Source of the DNA: Turritopsis dohrnii
Lineage: Eukaryota > Cnidaria > Hydrozoa > Anthoathecata > Oceaniidae
Assembly (NCBI GenBank): GCA_027922465.2
Contig: BQMF02000205.1
Span: 310,001-374,000 of the forward strand
Length of the DNA: 64,000 bases
Reading direction: 5' to 3'
Made by a program: the position numbers and the translations under genes. Positions 47,644 to 58,498 of the stretch are shown here, in pieces. The notes beneath the pieces are model-generated. The model was not told the DNA's origin. It did not search any database and saw nothing but the letters and a program-made list of their open reading frames with translations. Every line of letters begins with the position of its first letter. The stretch's first letter is position 1.

Positions 47644-49280
47644 TTATTGATTTGAGTAAACCGGAGCAACGGCTTTATCAATAAAATAGGAAAAACATTT
47701 TTCCGCGAACGTTTCAAATTTTTCAATGTTTTTCAAGTTGTTCGGAAGGTCATTAAAACAACCACCAGCTTGTTGGGCAAAGGAACCCTCAAAAGCGTCA
47801 GTCATGTCGATGTTATACTTGTGTTGAATTTCCGAGCGAAGTTTCCTTCCAGGTGGACGTGATTTCGTTAACTTAAGATAAGTTGGCCATGAAGTGTTGT
47901 TTAGGGCTTTGTGTGCCATTTTTACCAAGGAAAGTGAGATCATTTCTTTGACTGGTAGCCATCGCAACTTGATAACGTCTATCTCACTGCAATGCCGTCC
48001 ATACACAAAGCCAGCCGCAGCATTTTGGAGTTTCTGCAGTTTCCTTAGGAGGTACTGAGGGGCTCCCGTGAGCAATACGTTTCCGTAGTTAACTCTCGAA
48101 AGGATAAGAGCTTGAGCAAGTGACTTTCGAAGACGAAAGTCGGCAGATCTTTTGAAGATTCTCAAAGACTTCAAGGTAGAGTAACAACATTGCGTTACTG
48201 AGTTGATATGACCTCTCCATGTCAGATGTTGATGGAAACGCACTCCCAAGATTTTAATATCGGTGATGTGATCAAGTTTATGATTTTGGCTGTTGATTTG
48301 CATCACTCCGTTTTGGAGATTGTGTCTTTTATACCTTTGTGAAGTCGAAAAAAGAATCACCTTCGTCTTGTTGCTATTTAAATAAAGGTTCTTATCTTCC
48401 GACCAGGTGTTCACCTCATTCATTTCCTGTTGCATTTTGTTGATGGCCTGGGGCAGGTCGACGACCTTCGAATGTCGTAGCAGGGTCGTATCATCAGCGT
48501 AAACTAGATAGGTGCTTCCAACAATGGATGAGATAGTGTTGACGTAAAGGTTAAAGAGAACTAGTCCTAAAATACTGCCTTGTGGAACCCAAAATTCCAC
48601 CCGAAGAAGACCCAATGACTTGTCGTCGATTTGTACAAATTGTTGCCGATTAGACAGATATTCTTTGAAAAGGAGCAACAGTTTCCGCGAAAAACCTAGA
48701 CGATGGAGCTCCATTAAGAAGGTTCTATAATCCACCGTGTCGAATGCTTTCGAGAAGTCAGCTAAAATGACAAGTGTGACCTCTCCTTTGCGCATTGCAC
48801 TCAGGATGTCTTCTTTCAGTTTCATAAGAATCGTCATCGTTGAGTGACCTTTTCTGAAACCAGATTGTTTTGGGTCATAGAAAGATTCAGTTTCGATTAG
48901 ATCGGTTAACTGTTGTAGGATTACGCGTTCAAACGCTTTAGATAATATTGGCAGAACACTGATGGGTCGGTATTCGGAGAGGGACCTTGGATTATTGACT
49001 TTTGGAACAGGACAAATACGACTAATCTTCCACTCGATTGGCACTGATGAGGTGTTGATGCAGGTATTAATGATGTGTGTCAGAGGTGATGCCAGATGTT
49101 CAGCCACAGGTTTGATGAATCTTGAAGAGATGTTGTCGTAGCCAGTTGAGCAATCTGATCTCAGACCTTTTATCGCTTTCAGGACGTCGTCGAGGGTTAC
49201 GTTTTGCAGGTTGTAGTTATTGGCTTTTTCAGGAAGATTGTAAATGAACTCATTTGTTAAATGTTCAGCTATTTTCCCAG
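47644..49280 (-). pseudogene. LINE reverse transcriptase part
   Basis: Second half of the polyprotein, out of frame with the first. The visible frame opens before 49,107; the ATG there is internal. Motifs in order: RPISVLPILSKAFERV, SGFRKGHST, LADFSKAFDTVD (catalytic Asp), PQGSILG and YADD at residues 203-206 counted from that ATG. A C-terminal region follows with CR1/L2-type LILSRVNYGN and RWLPV blocks. In the motif after QGSILG, Leu replaces the usual Pro. It ends with VAPVYSNQ at 47,644. The RT is otherwise unbroken. Confidence 0.88.
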
Positions 49281-50909
49281 TCTGCGGGTTGCGGTTTGGT
49301 TGAAGAAGTGATTAACTTTCTCAGGATCGACTTTCACGGACGTTGGATTTGGATGGAGAATTTTATTGATGACTTTCCATGTTTCGGTGCAGTTTTTGTT
49401 CAATAGCAGCTTTTTCATGAAAGTTCTTTTTGTTTCCTTGATGTTTTGTTTCAGCTTGTTTCTCACTAACTTCAGTTTCTCATGATTAGTTTCGTTGGGA
49501 TTTTTTCTGTATTCAGTTCTTGCACGATTTCGTTGACGTTGGAGAACAGTGATATTTAGATTTTTCATCCATGGAGATGGAGATCGAGTGATTTTCACTT
49601 TTCGTAGTGGTGCATGTCTTGAAATGCACTCTGTTCTTAGATTGTTAAGGATATTGACCTTGTCCGACACTTCTTCAAATACGTAAACAAGGTTGAGTGG
49701 AAGTGAATTAAAATCTTTTATATACTCAACCATGTCAAGATTTCGTTCATCTCTTATCAGTTTGTACCTTGCTTCGAACTTTGTTTTCGCTGCTTTAAAG
49801 ATGCAGAAGGGGGCGTCATGGTCTGAAATCTCGTCGCAGAAAACCAAACCATGATCTAGAAGCTTCATATATTGGTTGGAGATGATATGGTCAATGACTG
49901 AGCTCGACTGTCTGGTGGGTTGAGTTCCGTGTTGCGTAAGATTGAAAGAGTTGAGGATGTCTTTGTATCTTGCCAATTCTGGAGCTTCTTTCGTAAGGTC
50001 GATGTTGAAATCCCCAGTAATGATGATTGGTTCCTCGTGGAGCAGTGTCACTTGTGAAATAATAGTTTCGAACTTTTCAAGGAATTGGAATTTTTCTTGT
50101 TGCTTGCTGTAAAAATTCCCGATGATAATATTCTTTGATCTTTTTTGTTTGATTTCGATCCACTGGTGTTCGACGGAGACATCCAGGTCGACGAGATCTT
50201 TTCTTTCCTTCGCATTAATGTTGTCTTTGATGTAGTAGCCGACCCCACCACCTTTCACGCGATCACGGTTACGAAAATTATTTGTGTAACCTGAAATTGC
50301 AACTGACTTCAACAGATTTGCATTGTCCTTGAGCCACGTCTCGGATAGTGTTATAATGTCAAATTGGTGGGTGTTTAGCATTGCTTCAAATTGTACAAAC
50401 GTGGACGTAATGGATCGTGTGTTCAGGTGGGCAATGGAGAAGTGTTGACGATATTTATTGAGTGCTGAAACAGTTGGAAGTTCATAAGGTATATTCTCAT
50501 CGAGGAGAGCGTTTTTTTCAGGATTTAATTGCTCCAGATCTGTCGGAAGGTTTGATTTTGAAAATGACAGTTCAGTGTAGAGGCATTTTGCACAAGTATG
50601 GTATCGAGGTATTCTTGCTTGGATCGTTTTGAGTGTATGACCGCCACACTTTGCATGACACACATCCTGACACGCTGAACAAATCTGGCGTTTTTGATTT
50701 ATTTTCACCGTCTTTTCACAGACTGTACACTTTGGTGAGTTAGAACCAGGTCCAGGATTGGTTTCTACATCACCAGATAACAAGATGTTAAAGGTTGCTG
50801 AGGTGTTGGCATAATACAATACGGGTGATTTAGCTCGTTTGCATTTGTAGTTCCATCGGAGTTTATTTGTACTAGATACGTTTTGAGGTAATTGGTCATT
50901 TAGCGCCAT
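49269..50909 (-). CDS. LINE 2A peptide, zinc finger and APE endonuclease part
   Basis: 546 codons from ATG 50,907-50,909. Residues 47-54 are DVETNPGP in a LLSGDVETNPGPG context, a 2A ribosome-skipping peptide that would release the first about 53 residues. Next is a Cys/His finger of PHD type (CTVC..C..C..CH..C..C..C). From about residue 155 an apurinic endonuclease domain follows: AHLNTRSI, LSETWL, GDFNIDL and SDHDAP. The frame ends at a TAG at 49,269, about 30 bp after a one-base shift; the RT continues in another frame. The endonuclease itself looks whole. Confidence 0.88.
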   Translation of the reverse strand: MALNDQLPQNVSSTNKLRWNYKCKRAKSPVLYYANTSATFNILLSGDVETNPGPGSNSPKCTVCEKTVKINQKRQICSACQDVCHAKCGGHTLKTIQARIPRYHTCAKCLYTELSFSKSNLPTDLEQLNPEKNALLDENIPYELPTVSALNKYRQHFSIAHLNTRSITSTFVQFEAMLNTHQFDIITLSETWLKDNANLLKSVAISGYTNNFRNRDRVKGGGVGYYIKDNINAKERKDLVDLDVSVEHQWIEIKQKRSKNIIIGNFYSKQQEKFQFLEKFETIISQVTLLHEEPIIITGDFNIDLTKEAPELARYKDILNSFNLTQHGTQPTRQSSSVIDHIISNQYMKLLDHGLVFCDEISDHDAPFCIFKAAKTKFEARYKLIRDERNLDMVEYIKDFNSLPLNLVYVFEEVSDKVNILNNLRTECISRHAPLRKVKITRSPSPWMKNLNITVLQRQRNRARTEYRKNPNETNHEKLKLVRNKLKQNIKETKRTFMKKLLLNKNCTETWKVINKILHPNPTSVKVDPEKVNHFFNQTATRRLGK

Positions 50910-51289
50910 TGTTGTAATTGATACTTAGATCAGAAGGAATATCAAAAACTGACTACCGGATGGTTTCCACATCGTGTGCAATATAAATCTCAGTCTTTTG
51001 AGTCTTCTTTCTTCTTCTTACGCCTTTAAAATCAATCTCGACAAGGGTCCAATTCACTCCCGCCCCAGTCTCAATTGAAATTGCAGCGATGTGTCGATTT
51101 TAATTGATATATATAACAATTTAATAGGTTTTAAACAAAAAATTTTGTATAAGCTTCAGAAAAGCGTCCGTTGCGAGAAGCCACTCCACTGCTTTTCCTT
51201 GTAAACTTTTTCTTCTTCATTAAATTTTACAAAATAATAAAACTTTTTTTATAAAATATATACATAAATAGTGATTTAACATTGCCTGG
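50910..51289. other. LINE 5' flank, no gene seen
   Basis: Likely LINE 5' untranslated sequence up to about 51,060, then AT-rich DNA before the split coding domain. Confidence 0.4.
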
Positions 51290-51613
51290 TGACTTCAGCA
51301 ATGGTTTCGCCAACCATATGGATCTTCTTTGTAAGACTTCTTGAGCCTCGCAACATCAGCAGCATCGAACGGATGAGTGAAAAGTTTATCACTGTTCTGA
51401 TCCACCCTTTGATACTTTAAGGGCAGAAAGTTTCGCGGGCAGAAAGTTTCTTGAGGATGGAAAATCACGAAATTTCGCGAATTTAACTTTCGCGAATAAC
51501 AATTTTAGAATAAATTTTACTGATAAAACTTTCGCGAATCCTCCAAAAACTTTACTTTCGGGGGAAAAAACTTTCGCGAATGATAATGAATGAAGAAAAT
51601 TTTTTTTGAATTA

Positions 51614-54350
51614 TCTACTTATACTAATTCGCGTGTGTGCATCCCACTTTTAATTTAGAGAGTGTTTGTTTTTTTGTTTTTTAATGGTCAAAATCTTCTT
51701 AATCGTGGTCATATAGCGGCAGTTCGACCACGCAAGACTTGATTTTCCGCGATTAGTATATGCTCCTCCGTTTTGTTATTTTTGGTTTGCGCACTGGAAA
51801 TCAGCCGAAAAACGTCTTTGGAGGAGTGCGAGCAATGCAATGTTAATCGTTCGAAATTTGTCAACGATCATTTCGTGGGCAAGAAACTTCGCGAAGAAGA
51901 CGTGTTTCTTTTTGTATACGAATATTTTAATTTAAATTTCATTGTTTTAGGCAGCAAATCGACGAAAGAACTGACGAAGAAACACAGGTTTGTATGCACG
52001 AAGGTATTGTTATTATTATAAAACGTTTTATTATCGTGTTTATTGCTAAACTTTTACTCTTATAATAAAAGAACACGGGTTAGTTGTTTTTATAAAATGA
52101 AAAATCATATTTAGATATACAGAAGAAGTGCAGTGAAGTTTTTAAAAATTAGCTGCAGAAAGATCGAACGAACAAAAGGTATTATTATAAAACTGTTATT
52201 TTTGATTAATAGAAGAACAAGTTAGTATTTAAATGTATTTAAATGTTTGTTTACGTTTTAGTTATCAATTTATTGTTAAACTTTTATTGTTTTTGTATTT
52301 TAGATTTTATTTTAGATTAATAAAAGAACAGGTATAACCACATGCTTAGGTGAGTTTTTAAACAGATGTTGTTTTTTATATATAGGTTTTTTCAGAGGAA
52401 AACGAAACGAAGAACGAGATGAAGAAAGTCTATTTTTATTTTACGAGCTGTTTACGTATTTCTTTTTATAGTTATCAAATAGTTATGGGAGTGCAGCAGT
52501 AGAGTAGTGTAGATGAAGTTGAAGTTGTTTAAAAATGGCTGCAGAAAGGATGCTGTTTATTTACATTGGTGAAGAAAATGGTTTTACTTCTTTTTTCGGA
52601 GAGAAATTGTTTGGAGAAGATATAAAGTAATATACGTAAGTACATGAGTCAAACGGATTTAGTAAATACAGCGTTAAAAGAGAGTAAAAACAGAGTTAAA
52701 ACGATCAAATCATAAGATGCATTACCCTCGAGCAGTTAATGATTTGTTTTGGTAACGAAGTTGCTGTTCCTTATTTTATTTACTTCAAAATGGCTCCACA
52801 GTTATGAAGTTACGAAGAAAGCATTTTTATGACTTTCACTGTATAAAAATAGTATTGGAATTTCAGTAGAAAGCAAAGAGAAAGTGTATCTTTACAATAG
52901 GAAAGTATGCTGGAAAGTTAATCGAGTGTTATTAATTTGTTTACAGGTATGAAATTTTTACAGAAAGTAAAAGAGTTTAGAAGTGTTTGATGAACATGAT
53001 CAATATTGTTTACTATATCATGATGATGTGAATTGGTATTGAAAGGTAAAGTTAAAATAGTATCTATTTAGTTAAACACAGTTAGTATTATCAACATGAT
53101 CAATATTGTTTACTATCATGATGATGTGAATTGGTATTGAAAGGTAAAGTTAAAATAGTATCTATTTAGTTAAACACTGTTAGTATTAGTGGATACATAA
53201 AGGATAAGAGGGATGTTTACTGTTGTGTTTTGAATTTTCCAGCAGAGAGGAGCTTTGAACTGGAAATAAAAAATGGCTCCACGTATGTTTTCATATGTTA
53301 AAAATTTTTCAGCTACACTAATTCTGTCATCACGTTTGTGTTTGTAATTATTATTTTTAAGGTTAATACATTTTCAAAGTTTCTTTTACTTTGTTTTGTT
53401 TTTCTTTAGATTTCGTCATAGCATGATTAGGTTTTTTGTATATGTTTTTTTAATGTTTTGATCTGTTAAAATAGAAATTAAGCACATGATGGGTTATAAT
53501 GTCGAGAGGGTTACTTAAGATTTACTTACTTAATGACTGTGCAATGAAACTATCTTACAAAAAATATGTGTTGTTGGCTGTATTTTTCTTAAGTTTATAT
53601 TTTATCGCGTTTATGCATATTTTGTGTTATGGTAATCGTTTACGTACTATGCCTAGGTATATAACTTTGAATTTATGATTTTATTTGTGACTTTTTATCT
53701 TTTGTGTAAATTTTTCTTCTTAGTTATTGTTTTTAGGATAAATACGTACTTGAATTTCCTTTTTTTTTTTGTTTCTTTTTTTTTTTCGGTATTACAATTG
53801 AAACATTATTCTTTTAGGCAATAATAAAAAAAGCATAAAGAAACTCATGGTTTTAATCATGATGTTGATGGTTTTGGGAAGAACTAACTATATCATTTCA
53901 AAAATTCATTAATGGTTGCAGTCCAGAAGTAACTTTTGAACAAAAGAAAAAGTTGGAAGGTATCATTTTTGTAATGTTATTCAATGTTTGGTTTTGTATG
54001 TCTTAGTAAACGGTTCTGTGTTATATATTGCATATTTTTACATTAAAGTTACTTCTCTTCTGCGTATGAATATATATTCTGAGCCATGTTGCTATTTGTT
54101 TCTGTTTTAAATTTTCTGAATGTAAGAAATGAATTAAAAAATTAATGCCTGAAAAGAAACTTTTGCAAGAGTTAAATTCTGCGACACAACGCATACTAAA
54201 CATGGGTGGCGAACGACGCCTCCTGGGATGTTTTTGAGTTGCGATTCTATGATTTATTTTTTTGTCACAGGGTTCGTACACGGGAATGGTGGATTTGACC
54301 TAATGTTTTCGAAGTTAAGTTCGGTAAAAAGTTTTTACCCGGGATACTAG
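51614..54350 (+). mobile_element. Helitron, 2.7 kb, non-coding
   Basis: Starts TCTACTTATACTAATTCGCG after an A and ends GTTTTTACCCGGGATACTAG, with TC and CTAG ends as expected. It shares its first 130 bp and last 170 bp with the other copies. The interior (51.77-54.18 kb) has no coding frame. It is related to 58.7-59.8 kb, including repeated TTTTAG, GTAAGT and CTCCACAGTTATG pieces. No Rep/helicase, so non-autonomous. A 125-bp direct duplication lies at 52,990-53,185. Confidence 0.75.
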
Positions 54351-54911
54351 TCTTATTATACTAATCCGCGTAGTGTGTAACACATTTAACTTAGAGAGTG
54401 ATAAATTTTGTTGAATTTTACGGTCAAAATCTTCTTAATCGTGGTCATATTTTTCGTTAGGCCATGCGTTTTTTTACGATTATTATATAGTAGCAAGTGC
54501 CGTGACGTCAGTTTTTTAATCTATCACGGGGAATCATTGCATTGCATCCCTAATCGAACGCGACGTTTTTGGGGAAATATCTCGAGAACCAATAGGGAAA
54601 ACTGACGTTTTTTAGGGTCCGCGATACGGGTGATATGGGGTGACACAAAATTTGGGCCTAAATTTAATTTGGTATTGCGGCTATGACGTCATCAAAATCT
54701 TTAACCGACGATATCTCTGTAACGGTTGGTCGTAGCGAAACGATCCCATACACTTTTTTGATCAGTTCTTCGAGCTCTACAACATAGATACACTTTTGAG
54801 CTGCGATTCTATGATTTATTTTTTCGTCACGGGGTAGGTACACGGGAATGGTGGATTTGACCTATTGTTTTCGAAGTTAAGTTTGGTAAAAATTTTTACC
54901 CGGGTTACTAG
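54351..54911 (+). mobile_element. Helitron, 561 bp, directly after the previous copy
   Basis: Starts TCTTATTATACTAATCCGCG directly after the CTAG of the previous copy and ends ACCCGGGTTACTAG followed by T. It is the cleanest full-length member of the short form in this window. Confidence 0.8.
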
Positions 54912-55659
54912 TTTTAAAAATTCATGTAAAAAAACTTTCTTGTAAAAAAACTATCGAAATGTAAATAGAAATAAAGTAAAGATTGTCTTAGTTCATTTTA
55001 GAGCGGGTCATTCATTTCTTCCCACTCCGAATCTTCATCACTACTATCCTCGATCTCCCTCTCTCTTTTTGTATCTCAGGTCATCCCTAAAAATGAACTA
55101 AAATCACTCTGTTCTTGGATTCCTTGTTATTTGAGAATTTTTTGTTGCTGAAAAAACTTTCGCAATTTTTATAAAAACTTGACTTTTCGCGAAAAAAACT
55201 TTCGCGAATTTCGATTTTACTTTCTTACCTGGCAGAAACTTTCGCGAAAAAAGGCAAAAATCGCGAAAATCGCGAAAGTTTCTGCCCGCGAAAGTTTCTG
55301 CCTTTAAAGTAACTCTTGGCTCAACGATGCGCTTGGGAGCTATCTTCTCGGATATCCTCGCGTAGAAAACTTTCGCCTCGACTGCCATTCCACCAGCTAC
55401 TGAAAAAACCAAAGGAGAAAAGCTGCCTTGATCCACACGTTGGATTCTTTCATTATATTGGCGTTTCTTCTCATTTTCATTAAGCTGGTAACATCGTTTC
55501 AGTGGAAGATTCTGGTGTTTCTTGTCGTTCGGATCGAAGACTCTGACATCCAAATAAGTTCTTTGCCCTTTGACCCAGAAATTCCTTGCAGCAATATCGA
55601 GACGCACTTCGTCGTTTCTCTTTGCGGTGGCGTATTGCATTACTTCACCAGTCTATTTT

Positions 55660-58173
55660 CCCAGTGGGCACAGGTCGTCCAGCGGACGTCCAGCGGACGT
55701 ATTAATTTCGTCCTTACGTCCACGTACGCTTGAAGACGTCCAGCGGACGTCTATTTTAGTCCACGGTCATCAATAGACGTCCTTTCGACGTCTGAGTTTG
55801 TCTTCTATTTTTAATCTAGAACTTAAAATTTAAGTTTAAAACTGGATCGACAGTTGTACTCAAATCACTTGCTACAAACATCATCCTGTACAGTTTACTC
55901 TAATATCTAGACTACACTCTATCTCGAACTTCTCCCTATCTCGAACGAAAATTTTAGTCATTTGTGTACTCTCTAATCTATTTTTTAATTCTTTATCTCG
56001 AACTTTCTCTAACTCGAACAAATTTGCTGGTCTCTTGCGAGTTCGAGGTAGAGAGAGTTCAGTTTTCGTTGGTTCAGTTTGATTATGTAGAATGTCCGTG
56101 CGAACGCTCCACGTATGGCGCGAAAACTAAAATAAAATACGGGGGTCAGAATACTAAATCTGGGCATATAACTTGGTTTTAAACGTGATTAATATCGTGC
56201 TTTATCGTGCACAAATTTTACCTATTTTGTTTATTTGAAATTTTTTCAATTAAATTCAGTAACGAATGGAAACTATTCTGATGAGTAAAATAGCTTTGTA
56301 AATACACCCCCGTCTAGTTTTGACGTTCGATATAAAAAATTCCATTAAGATCAAGATTCTACCATCAAGACTCTACCGTTACATCAGAAGAAAACATTGG
56401 ATAGGCGAACTGATAGACGAACTGCCAACAATTATTACAACATACACCATATAATGTAAGTCAAAATTCTTTTTAATTATGTTTGATCATAGTATTATGT
56501 GCTGTAAGCAAAAGTTCTCCGGTTGCTTTCTTTTTGCACTACAAAAAGTTTACAGAGTATGACAAACTGTGCGATCAAAAGATTTTAAAAGATTTAAACT
56601 TTGCACCTCAGTAAAAGCATATCATAAATATTTTAATTAATAAGCAATATGATTCTGGGCAACACACCTATACACACGCTTTAATATTGAAGTAATCATT
56701 AACCACATGTAACACAAGTCTAACATATTTTCAAATACATCTTTTAGGAAATCGTATGCCAAAGTTATTTCGGATAAGCTTCCTCCAACCGAATGTGTCA
56801 TCCAATACTACTGAATTAAGGAACGGTATACTACTCTCTTAGGTCCAAAGCGAAAATATGAGCTGTTGCAAACTCTCCTGAAAATCGGATCAAAAGACGA
56901 AGCTGAACAGATGATAAATATTTCAACCACGAGGAGGAATCTGGTAAGTTGTCATAAGTGTATGATGAATTACGTAAAGCAAATTTCTAAGGAGCATAGT
57001 TTATGTTTAAATTTCAAAATTTAGGTGCAGAAGACCATGCAGAAATCTTTGAAAAGACTTAGCCCTGTAAAAGATGATGATTCGACAGTTGAAGACAGAA
57101 CACACTTCACACTTCATATATTAAGAATAAGTTTCATCACTAAAAAGACTAGCTCATCTAGCCTCTGAAACACCGGCTCGTGCTGACTTTGGACACAGTG
57201 ACCGTTTATTTTCCTTCCAGAATTCTCTTTCTAGTATATAAAATTTGTATATTGAGTTTCTTTGTTACCTTTACCATCTATGAGATACCAAATCATTAAT
57301 TTCTTTTAATAAAAATGGAGCACGTGTATTATAACTGAATCATAATTTTGTATTCCAGGCGCATTGACTGAATGACATCACAAGAACGAAATCGACACGT
57401 TAATTAGTGAGCTTTTGAAAAGGGAGAAAAGTAAAAGGCACATGTAGAAGATGATGAACACGAACGCGGAAAACAATGTAAATTTTTACGATTTATAATT
57501 ATAATCTGTAAATACAATTTAAAAACATGGAAAGGACATGCTTTTTTTCAATTCTCTATTCAATCCCTATCCTGTGAAGATTTTTCTTATAGGAAACGTC
57601 CTTTCATTGTCCTGTACACAAAGTGAGAGCTTTTTCTTATCCCAATGGACGTCCTCTGGACGGTCAATTTTGTGGAAAACACGACGTCCATACGACGTCC
57701 TCTGCAGACGTGGACGAAAAGCGTTTCATTTGGTACGTCTTTTGGACGTCCTAAGGTCCTAAAAAGACGTCATTTGGACGTCATTTGATGTTTGTTGTTT
57801 GTTTGGTATTGTTTTACGTGGCTAGCCTCACTAATTTGCTACTGCATCTGCTTTCCAGGAGGGGCCACGGCTTAGGTTGGAGGCTCCGAAGTATTTGACA
57901 CTCTCATGAGTGACACAGACCCAATCAAGGGCTTGTGCTCTTCAGGATGACCTCCTGCAACACCCGATGTATCATCTACCCAATTTCCCTCACATGGCAT
58001 GGGTCGACCCGGCGCTATGGTACATTCACTCACGCATGGTGAACCGCCGCCAAGGGGAATTGAACCCCGATCTCCCGCATGAAATACGAGAGTGATAACC
58101 ACTATACTACGGCGCCACATTTGGACGTTTGGACGTCACATTTGGCCATTTGGACGTCCTTGTGCCCACTGGG
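55660..58173. mobile_element. GACGTC-rich inverted-repeat element carrying a SINE
   Basis: Left end CCCAGTGGGCACAGG, right end CCTTGTGCCCACTGGG, and both ends followed inward by repeated GGACGTCC motifs. It interrupts the coding domain at a point where the flanks join in order. The interior holds spliced-looking fragments near 56,840-57,090 (exon-like LQTLLKIGSKDEAEQM with a GTAAGT donor, then AG|VQKTMQKSLKRL) of unknown origin and a pogo-like TCTCGAAC repeat at 55,900-56,060. No transposase was recognised. Confidence 0.65.
57795..58116 (-). mobile_element. tRNA-derived SINE, copy 2
   Basis: Full-length match to the copy at 4.7-5.0 kb, same orientation. The tRNA-like head begins at GGCGCC near 58,116 and has GTAGTATAGTGGTTATC and GGGGTTCAATTCCCC boxes. 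It is inserted inside the GACGTC-rich element. Confidence 0.82.
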
Positions 58174-58191
58174 TTATCAGTTCGGGTTCGA

Positions 58192-58498
58192 CTGACGTTT
58201 TTTAGGTTCCGCGACACAGGTGATCGAGTGACGCAAAATTTAGGCCTAAATTTTATTTATTACTGCGGCGATGACGTCATCAAAATCTTTGATCAACGAT
58301 ATCTCTGCAACGGTGGATCGTAGCGAAACGATCCCATACGCGTTTTTGGTCACTTTTGCAAGCTCTACAGCATGGGTACACTTTCGAGTAGCGATTCTGT
58401 AATTAAAATTTCATCACGGGGTTCGCAGCCAGGAAAGACGAATTTGACACATCTTTTTCGAAATTAAACTTGGTCAAAATTTTTACCCGGGTTATTAG
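58192..58498 (+). mobile_element. Helitron-family copy, 5' truncated
   Basis: Begins inside the family at CTGACGTTTTTTAGG and runs to the 3' end AATTTTTACCCGGGTTATTAG, with TTAG in place of CTAG. It is followed at once by the start of another copy. Confidence 0.7.

Larger units (their letters stand above)
47257..50909 (-). mobile_element. CR1-like LINE, nearly complete
   Basis: Minus-strand non-LTR retrotransposon. The 3' end is an A-rich run (T-rich on plus, 47,257-47,295), followed by about 350 bp of 3' untranslated sequence and then the RT frame. The ORF start is at 50,909; the 5' untranslated region probably extends to about 51,060 or further. Only one frameshift separates the endonuclease and RT parts. 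Confidence 0.85.
51424..55305. mobile_element. TTAA-flanked element with TTCGCGAA-rich inverted ends
   Basis: The left end GGGCAGAAAGTTTCGCGGGC has its inverse at the right end (GCCCGCGAAAGTTTCTGCC), and TTAA lies directly outside both. Both ends are full of ACTTTCGCGAA. Without the Helitrons it carries, it is only about 580 bp, so it is a MITE-like element of a TTAA-target family (Kolobok or piggyBac type). Confidence 0.7.
51290..58191 (-). pseudogene. Transposon-associated coding domain, copy 2, split by two insertions
   Basis: Same domain as at 18.8-19.4 kb. Three blocks on the minus strand belong together. A few codons at 58,174-58,191 read EPELI. Then 55,659-55,306 contains TGEVMQYAT, RLDIAARNFW, TYLDVRVF and FSPLVFSVAGGM. 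Then 51,423-51,290 contains WIRTVINFSLIRSML. The gaps are filled by a GACGTC-rich element and by a TTAA element with Helitrons. One stop and at least one shift are also present. Codons either side of the gaps continue in the family order, which proves the insertions. Confidence 0.65.
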
